This document shows positions 32,341-36,504 of a stretch of DNA of 36,504 nt, in pieces. Position numbers and translations under genes: made by a program. Numbering within the stretch: position 1 is the stretch's first letter; each line of letters opens with the position of its first letter. Source of the DNA: JAWXCM01 sp034408745 (GTDB taxonomy: Bacteria > Acidobacteriota > Terriglobia > Bryobacterales > Bryobacteraceae). The notes beneath the pieces are model-generated. The model did no database searches. It was not told the origin of the DNA and saw nothing but the letters and a program-made list of their open reading frames with translations. The stretch is taken from positions 1 to 36,504 of the forward strand of contig JAWXCM010000357.1 in assembly GCA_034408745.1 (NCBI GenBank), written 5' to 3'.

Positions 32341-35300
32341 ATGGACCTGGATAAACCACCGTTTCGGATCGGCCCGTACCGCCTTCGCGCCCTGGCCACT
32401 ATGCTCCCAGTTTGGGCTGCCCTGATATTGTTCGCGGGTTCCGCGGCCGCTCAGGGCGTGACGATTACTGACCCGTCGCCGTTGCCCGACGGCCAAACCA
32501 ACAGACTCTATAGCCCTACTAGTGGCTACACGTTCTCCACCTCGGGTGGCAGCCCCCCCATTACCTGGTCACAACCTGCGGGAACTCTCCCTCCGGGCAT
32601 TTCGTTCAACGCCGGAACTCTGTCTGGCACTCCCACCATTGCTGGCGTCTACACCTTTGACATACGGGCCAGCACTCCCTCGTCTGGCACCAGCACCAGG
32701 ACCTTCCAGCTCACAGTCACTCAGTCACTAAAGATCACCACCACATCCCCGCTCCCTTCGGGATCCATCGGCGCTTCGTACACCTTCCAGATGGTCGCAA
32801 TCGGCGGGGCAGGTGCGCCCTACGCCTTCTACGTCTCAGCGGGCGCGCTTCCGGTTGGACTGGACATGAGTCCCGCCGGCCTGATTACGGGCATCCCTCA
32901 GGGGCCGGCGGGAACAGCGACTTTCTCGGTGGACGTTTCCGATTCGGCCGACAACACAGACCGCGCTGAAAATCTGCAGATCACCATCCAGCCAGCGCTG
33001 CAATTCTCCGGATCGTGCCCCCCGGCCACGTCCACACTGCCCTACGGCCCCATAAGCATTCCCGCCGTGGCCACAGGAGGAGTGGCACCGTACAACTACT
33101 CCCCTGCCTCGCCCTCCTGGGTGACGTACAACGTGGCGGGAGGCAACTTCACGGGAACCCCGCCTTCCGGGGGTAGTTATACGGTCGGCGGCCCCGTAAC
33201 GGATTCCAGTGGCGGATCCGCAACCTTCAGTTGCGCAATCACGGTCGCATCGCCGCTGGGCGTTTCCGGCTCCTGCCCCACGAATTCCATTCAGGGTTCA
33301 CCCATCACTCCCTTCAATCTGACCGGCTCAGGTGGCGTGTCGCCGTACACCTGGACCGTCCTGAGCCCGTCCTGGCTGCAACTCGGCGCCGCTGAGGGTA
33401 GTTTCGCTCCGTTCTCGGGTACTCCACCTGGGTCAGGCACGTATCCGGTCTCGATCAGGCTAACCGATTCCATCGGCTCAACAGCGGGAACCTTCAGCTG
33501 CTCCCTGTCAGTGGCGGCGACGCTGTCCCTGTCATCCACCTGCAATACGACTTACCCGTTCACCCCCATCAGCTTCCCGGTCTCCGCATTAGGCGGCTAC
33601 ACACCCTACACGTTTTCCGCGTCGACCCTGACGTGGCTTTCCTACACCGGCGGACCGACAAGTGGCTCGTTCACCGGAACGCCGCCTGCGCCGGGAGCCT
33701 ACTCCTCCACATTCCGGGTCACAGACGTCAACTCGAACACATCGACGAGGGTTTGTTCCTTCACCGTCGCCAGCGCGATGAACGTGACCGGGTCCTGTCC
33801 CACGGGTTCCATCGCCGGGACGCCCATCACCCCCTTTACCCTGACGGTCGCCGGCGGACAAGGGCCATTTACCTGGAATGTGTCCAGTCCATCCTGGCTT
33901 ACGCTGGGCACCGTCAGCGGGAACACGGCCCAGTTCACCGGCACCCCGCCCGCCGCCGGAACCTACCCAGTCACCATTACCGTCAACGATTCGGTCGGCT
34001 CCACGCAGCAGACCTACAACTGTTCCATCGTGGTCGGAGCCGCGTTGTCCCTCACCGGTACCTGCCCGTCCACCGCGTCACCCCTGGGCGCAACCGTCAC
34101 CATCCCCGTCAGCGCCTCCGGCGGCACCGGCGGATACACATTTACGACCGTAACTCCCGCCTGGCTCAGCTACAACACGAGTGGCAGTTTCTTCTCAGGC
34201 ACCCCGCCCGGGGCCGGAACTTATCCGGTCACTCTTCGCGTAACAGATTCGTCGGCCGCGACAACTACGTTCAGTTGCAGCGTGACCGTCGCGGCAGCCC
34301 TCAGCCCAACCGGATCCTGTCCCACGGGTTCCGTCGCCGGTTCGCCCATCACCCCGTTTACCCTGACGGTCGCAGGCGGACAAGGGCCGTTTACCTGGAG
34401 TGTGGTCAGCCCAGCCTGGCTTACGCGGGGCACCGTCAGCGGGAACACGGCCCAGTTCACCGGCACCCCGCCCGCCGCCGGAACCTACCCTGTCAGTATC
34501 ACCGTCAACGATTCGATCAGCTCCACGCAGCAGACCTACACCTGTTCCATCGTGGTCGGAGCTGCGTTGTCGCTGACCGGCACCTGCCCGTCCACCGCGT
34601 CACCCCTGGGCGCAACCGTCACGATCCCCGTCAGCGCCTCCGGCGGCACCGGCGGATACACATTTACGACCGTAACTCCCGCCTGGCTCAGCTACAACGC
34701 CAGCGCCGGAGCCTTCACAGGCACCCCGCCCGGACCCGGAACTTATCCGGTCACTCTTCGCGTAACCGATTCCTCCGGCGCGACAACCACATTCAGTTGC
34801 AGCGTGACCGTCGCCCCAGCCCTCAGCGCAACCGGCTCCTGCCCGGCGAGCGCGGTGGCCGGGAGCCCGATCACCCCGTTTACCCTGAGCGCAGCCGGTG
34901 GACAATCGCCCTACAGCTGGAGCGTCGTCTCCCCTGCATGGGTGCAACTCGGCACAGCCACTGGATCGACGGCCCAGTTCACCGGCACCCCGCCCGCCGC
35001 CGGCACCGCCAGCGTGTCCATCAGTGTGACGGATGCCATTAGCTCCACAGCCGGAACATTCAGCTGCTCCATCCCCGTCGCAGGCGCCCTGCAGCTCACC
35101 GGAACCTGCCCCAGCACCTCGGTTCCTCTCGGGTCGACCGTCAGTATCCCCGTCACCGCCTCCGGAGGCACGGGCGGATACACATTTACGACCGTAACTC
35201 CCGCCTGGCTCAGCTACAACGCCAGCGCCGGAGCCTTCACAGGCACACCGCCCGGACCCGGAACCTATACGACAACGTTCCGCGTGACAGATTCCTCCGG

Positions 35301-36504
35301 CGCGACAACTACATTCAGTTGCAGCGTGACGGTGGCGGCAGCCCTCAGCGCAACCGGATCCTGCCCGTCGAGCGCAGCGGCCGGGACGCCCATTACCCCC
35401 TTCACCCTCACGGCCGCCGGCGGGCAATCGCCCTACACCTGGAGCGTCGTCACCCCGTCGTGGGTGCAACTCGGCGCGGCCACCGGATCCACGGCCCAGT
35501 TCTCGGGTACCCCGCCCGCCGCCGGAACAGCCACCGTTTCCATCCGCGTGACGGATGCCATTAGCTCCACAGCCGGAACATTCAGCTGCTCGATCCCCGT
35601 ATCGACTGCCCTGCAGCTCACAGGCACCTGCCCCAGCACCTCGGTTCCTCTCGGCTCCACCGTCAGTATCCCCGTCACGGCATCCGGAGGCACGGGCGGA
35701 TACACCTTCACGTCCGTAACCCCAACGTGGCTCAGCTACAACGCGAGCGCCGGAGCCTTCACCGGCACACCGCCCGGACCCGGAACCTACACGACCACCT
35801 TCCGCGTGACCGATTCCTCCGGCGCGACAGCTACATTCAACTGCACCGTCACAGTCGGCGCCGCGCTAAGCGCAACAGGCACCTGCCCGTCAGGCGCGGT
35901 GGCCGGGACGCCGATCACCCCCTTCACCCTCACGGCAGCCGGTGGACAGTCGCCCTATACCTGGAGCGTCGTCACCCCGTCGTGGGTGCAACTCGGCACA
36001 GCCAGCGGATCGACAGCGCAGTTCTCGGGGACTCCGCCCTCCGCCGGCACAGCCAGCGTCTCCATCCGCGTGACGGATGGGATAGGTTCGACAGCCGGAA
36101 CCTTCAGTTGCTCCATCCCGGTTTCGGGCGCCCTGCAGCTCACAGGCACCTGCCCAACCTCGACATCCCCGGTAGGCGCAACAGTCTCTATCCCAGTCAC
36201 CGCCTCCGGAGGCAGTGGCGGATACACCTTCACGTCCGTAACCCCAACGTGGCTCAGCTACAACGCGAGCGCCGGAGCCTTCACCGGCACACCTCCAGCC
36301 GCCGGCAGCTACCCGGTCACCCTCCGAGTCACGGATTCCTCGGGAGCACAGGCGACATTCAACTGCACCGTCACAGTCGGAGCGGCGCTCAGCGCAACCG
36401 GCACCTGCCCGACCACCGGCACCGTCGGGACCCCGATCACGCAATTCACACTGACCGCAGCAGGCGGACAGGCACCATACACATGGGCAGTAAGCAGCCC
36501 GACC
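32341..36504 (+). CDS. Giant secreted Ig-like repeat protein (open at right edge)
   Basis: An uninterrupted frame of 1388 codons runs off the window. ATG 32341 gives a long signal peptide (RALATMLPVWAALILFAGSAAAQ); ATG 32401 would give a standard one, and neither has a good ribosome-binding site. Residues about 39-217 are two putative-Ig (He_PIG-like) domains, recognisable by LPPGISFNAGTLSGTPTIAGVYTF. From about residue 218 there are 14 modules of about 87 residues. Each has a Cys near its start (TGSCP or TGTCP), most have a second near the end (FSCSV), and nearly all have a central SGTPP or TGTPP turn. Two module types alternate. Such proteins are usually adhesins or cell-surface filaments. 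Conserved Cys pairs suggest one disulfide per module or links between modules. Function is inferred from architecture only. Confidence 0.87.
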   Translation, partial: MDLDKPPFRIGPYRLRALATMLPVWAALILFAGSAAAQGVTITDPSPLPDGQTNRLYSPTSGYTFSTSGGSPPITWSQPAGTLPPGISFNAGTLSGTPTIAGVYTFDIRASTPSSGTSTRTFQLTVTQSLKITTTSPLPSGSIGASYTFQMVAIGGAGAPYAFYVSAGALPVGLDMSPAGLITGIPQGPAGTATFSVDVSDSADNTDRAENLQITIQPALQFSGSCPPATSTLPYGPISIPAVATGGVAPYNYSPASPSWVTYNVAGGNFTGTPPSGGSYTVGGPVTDSSGGSATFSCAITVASPLGVSGSCPTNSIQGSPITPFNLTGSGGVSPYTWTVLSPSWLQLGAAEGSFAPFSGTPPGSGTYPVSIRLTDSIGSTAGTFSCSLSVAATLSLSSTCNTTYPFTPISFPVSALGGYTPYTFSASTLTWLSYTGGPTSGSFTGTPPAPGAYSSTFRVTDVNSNTSTRVCSFTVASAMNVTGSCPTGSIAGTPITPFTLTVAGGQGPFTWNVSSPSWLTLGTVSGNTAQFTGTPPAAGTYPVTITVNDSVGSTQQTYNCSIVVGAALSLTGTCPSTASPLGATVTIPVSASGGTGGYTFTTVTPAWLSYNTSGSFFSGTPPGAGTYPVTLRVTDSSAATTTFSCSVTVAAALSPTGSCPTGSVAGSPITPFTLTVAGGQGPFTWSVVSPAWLTRGTVSGNTAQFTGTPPAAGTYPVSITVNDSISSTQQTYTCSIVVGAALSLTGTCPSTASPLGATVTIPVSASGGTGGYTFTTVTPAWLSYNASAGAFTGTPPGPGTYPVTLRVTDSSGATTTFSCSVTVAPALSATGSCPASAVAGSPITPFTLSAAGGQSPYSWSVVSPAWVQLGTATGSTAQFTGTPPAAGTASVSISVTDAISSTAGTFSCSIPVAGALQLTGTCPSTSVPLGSTVSIPVTASGGTGGYTFTTVTPAWLSYNASAGAFTGTPPGPGTYTTTFRVTDSSGATTTFSCSVTVAAALSATGSCPSSAAAGTPITPFTLTAAGGQSPYTWSVVTPSWVQLGAATGSTAQFSGTPPAAGTATVSIRVTDAISSTAGTFSCSIPVSTALQLTGTCPSTSVPLGSTVSIPVTASGGTGGYTFTSVTPTWLSYNASAGAFTGTPPGPGTYTTTFRVTDSSGATATFNCTVTVGAALSATGTCPSGAVAGTPITPFTLTAAGGQSPYTWSVVTPSWVQLGTASGSTAQFSGTPPSAGTASVSIRVTDGIGSTAGTFSCSIPVSGALQLTGTCPTSTSPVGATVSIPVTASGGSGGYTFTSVTPTWLSYNASAGAFTGTPPAAGSYPVTLRVTDSSGAQATFNCTVTVGAALSATGTCPTTGTVGTPITQFTLTAAGGQAPYTWAVSSPT
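33781..36504 (+). repeat. Exact 522-bp tandem super-repeat, five copies plus a partial sixth
   Basis: Landmark triplets recur exactly every 522 bp: the tcctgt/acctgc Cys motif at 33793, 34315, 34837, 35359, 35881 and 36403, and the YTFT codons at 34141, 34663, 35185, 35707 and 36229. Each unit codes for 174 residues, a pair of alternating 87-residue Ig-like modules (A: PITPFTL..GGQ.PYTW; B: VTIPVSASGGTGGYTF). Stretches of more than 40 bp, such as the one around 34130-34175, are nearly identical between copies, so the array was expanded recently by duplication or is homogenised by recombination. Confidence 0.9.

Noticed and set aside
34600..36444. Long Gly/Arg/Cys-rich reading frames on the minus strand and a His/Arg-rich one on the plus strand across the Ig repeat region
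   Set aside because: They mirror the period of the 32341 frame, which has a signal peptide and continuous domain content. In GC-rich repeats, alternative frames stay open by composition; none of these has a ribosome-binding site or a domain.

Overview
The window looks like a chromosomal segment of an acidobacterium, probably of the Solibacter/Bryobacter group. This is inferred from gene content: an NHL-repeat protein ending in the C-terminal domain first described in Solibacter (TIGR03437 type), an Oar-like TonB-dependent receptor with an N-terminal carboxypeptidase-regulatory domain, many secreted DUF4384, Ig-like and TPR proteins, and GC-rich codon use. No rRNA, tRNA or CRISPR array was seen.

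Positions 1-6500 mix decay with one intact module. The start of a secreted protein runs off the left edge. It is followed by a likely IS21-type end fragment, an internally deleted aspartate/glutamate racemase relic, a truncated YVTN propeller gene, and a secreted propeller gene broken by an in-frame TAA. Between these lies a compact nitric-oxide-response operon: group 1 truncated haemoglobin, 2Fe-2S/FAD/NAD reductase and an NsrR-type Rrf2 regulator, with a near-consensus NsrR operator at the first start codon. A nitronate monooxygenase-family gene converges on it.

Positions 6600-20700 hold large exported proteins: an 11-repeat NHL protein, an exported FecR-like/caspase/TPR protein, a divergently transcribed Oar-like receptor, a DUF4384 lipoprotein-like or periplasmic protein, a membrane cyclase whose extracytoplasmic tail is a DUF4384-like domain, and a secreted protein resembling DUF5602. 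Positions 20700-22400 are sparse, with one orphan PD-(D/E)XK-like gene.

Positions 22400-27000 form a cyclic-nucleotide block. A cNMP-binding thioredoxin-reductase-like flavoprotein without the redox cysteines converges on a canonical HAMP adenylate cyclase. Next is a tandem cyclase-like protein whose two halves appear to carry complementary catalytic residues.

Positions 27000-36504 hold a second exported cluster. One side has a propeller-like protein and an Ig-like protein. The other has a three-gene operon of DUF4384, DUF4384 and caspase/EF-hand/PEGA/TPR. After it comes a giant secreted Ig-like protein, open to the right edge, built on an exact 522-bp (174-residue) super-repeat.

The most interesting theme is the repeated linkage of exported caspase-like proteins carrying an embedded EF-hand-type loop with DUF4384 proteins and class III cyclases. 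It may be an envelope signalling or proteolysis system. That function is inference; the domain content is read directly from the sequence.
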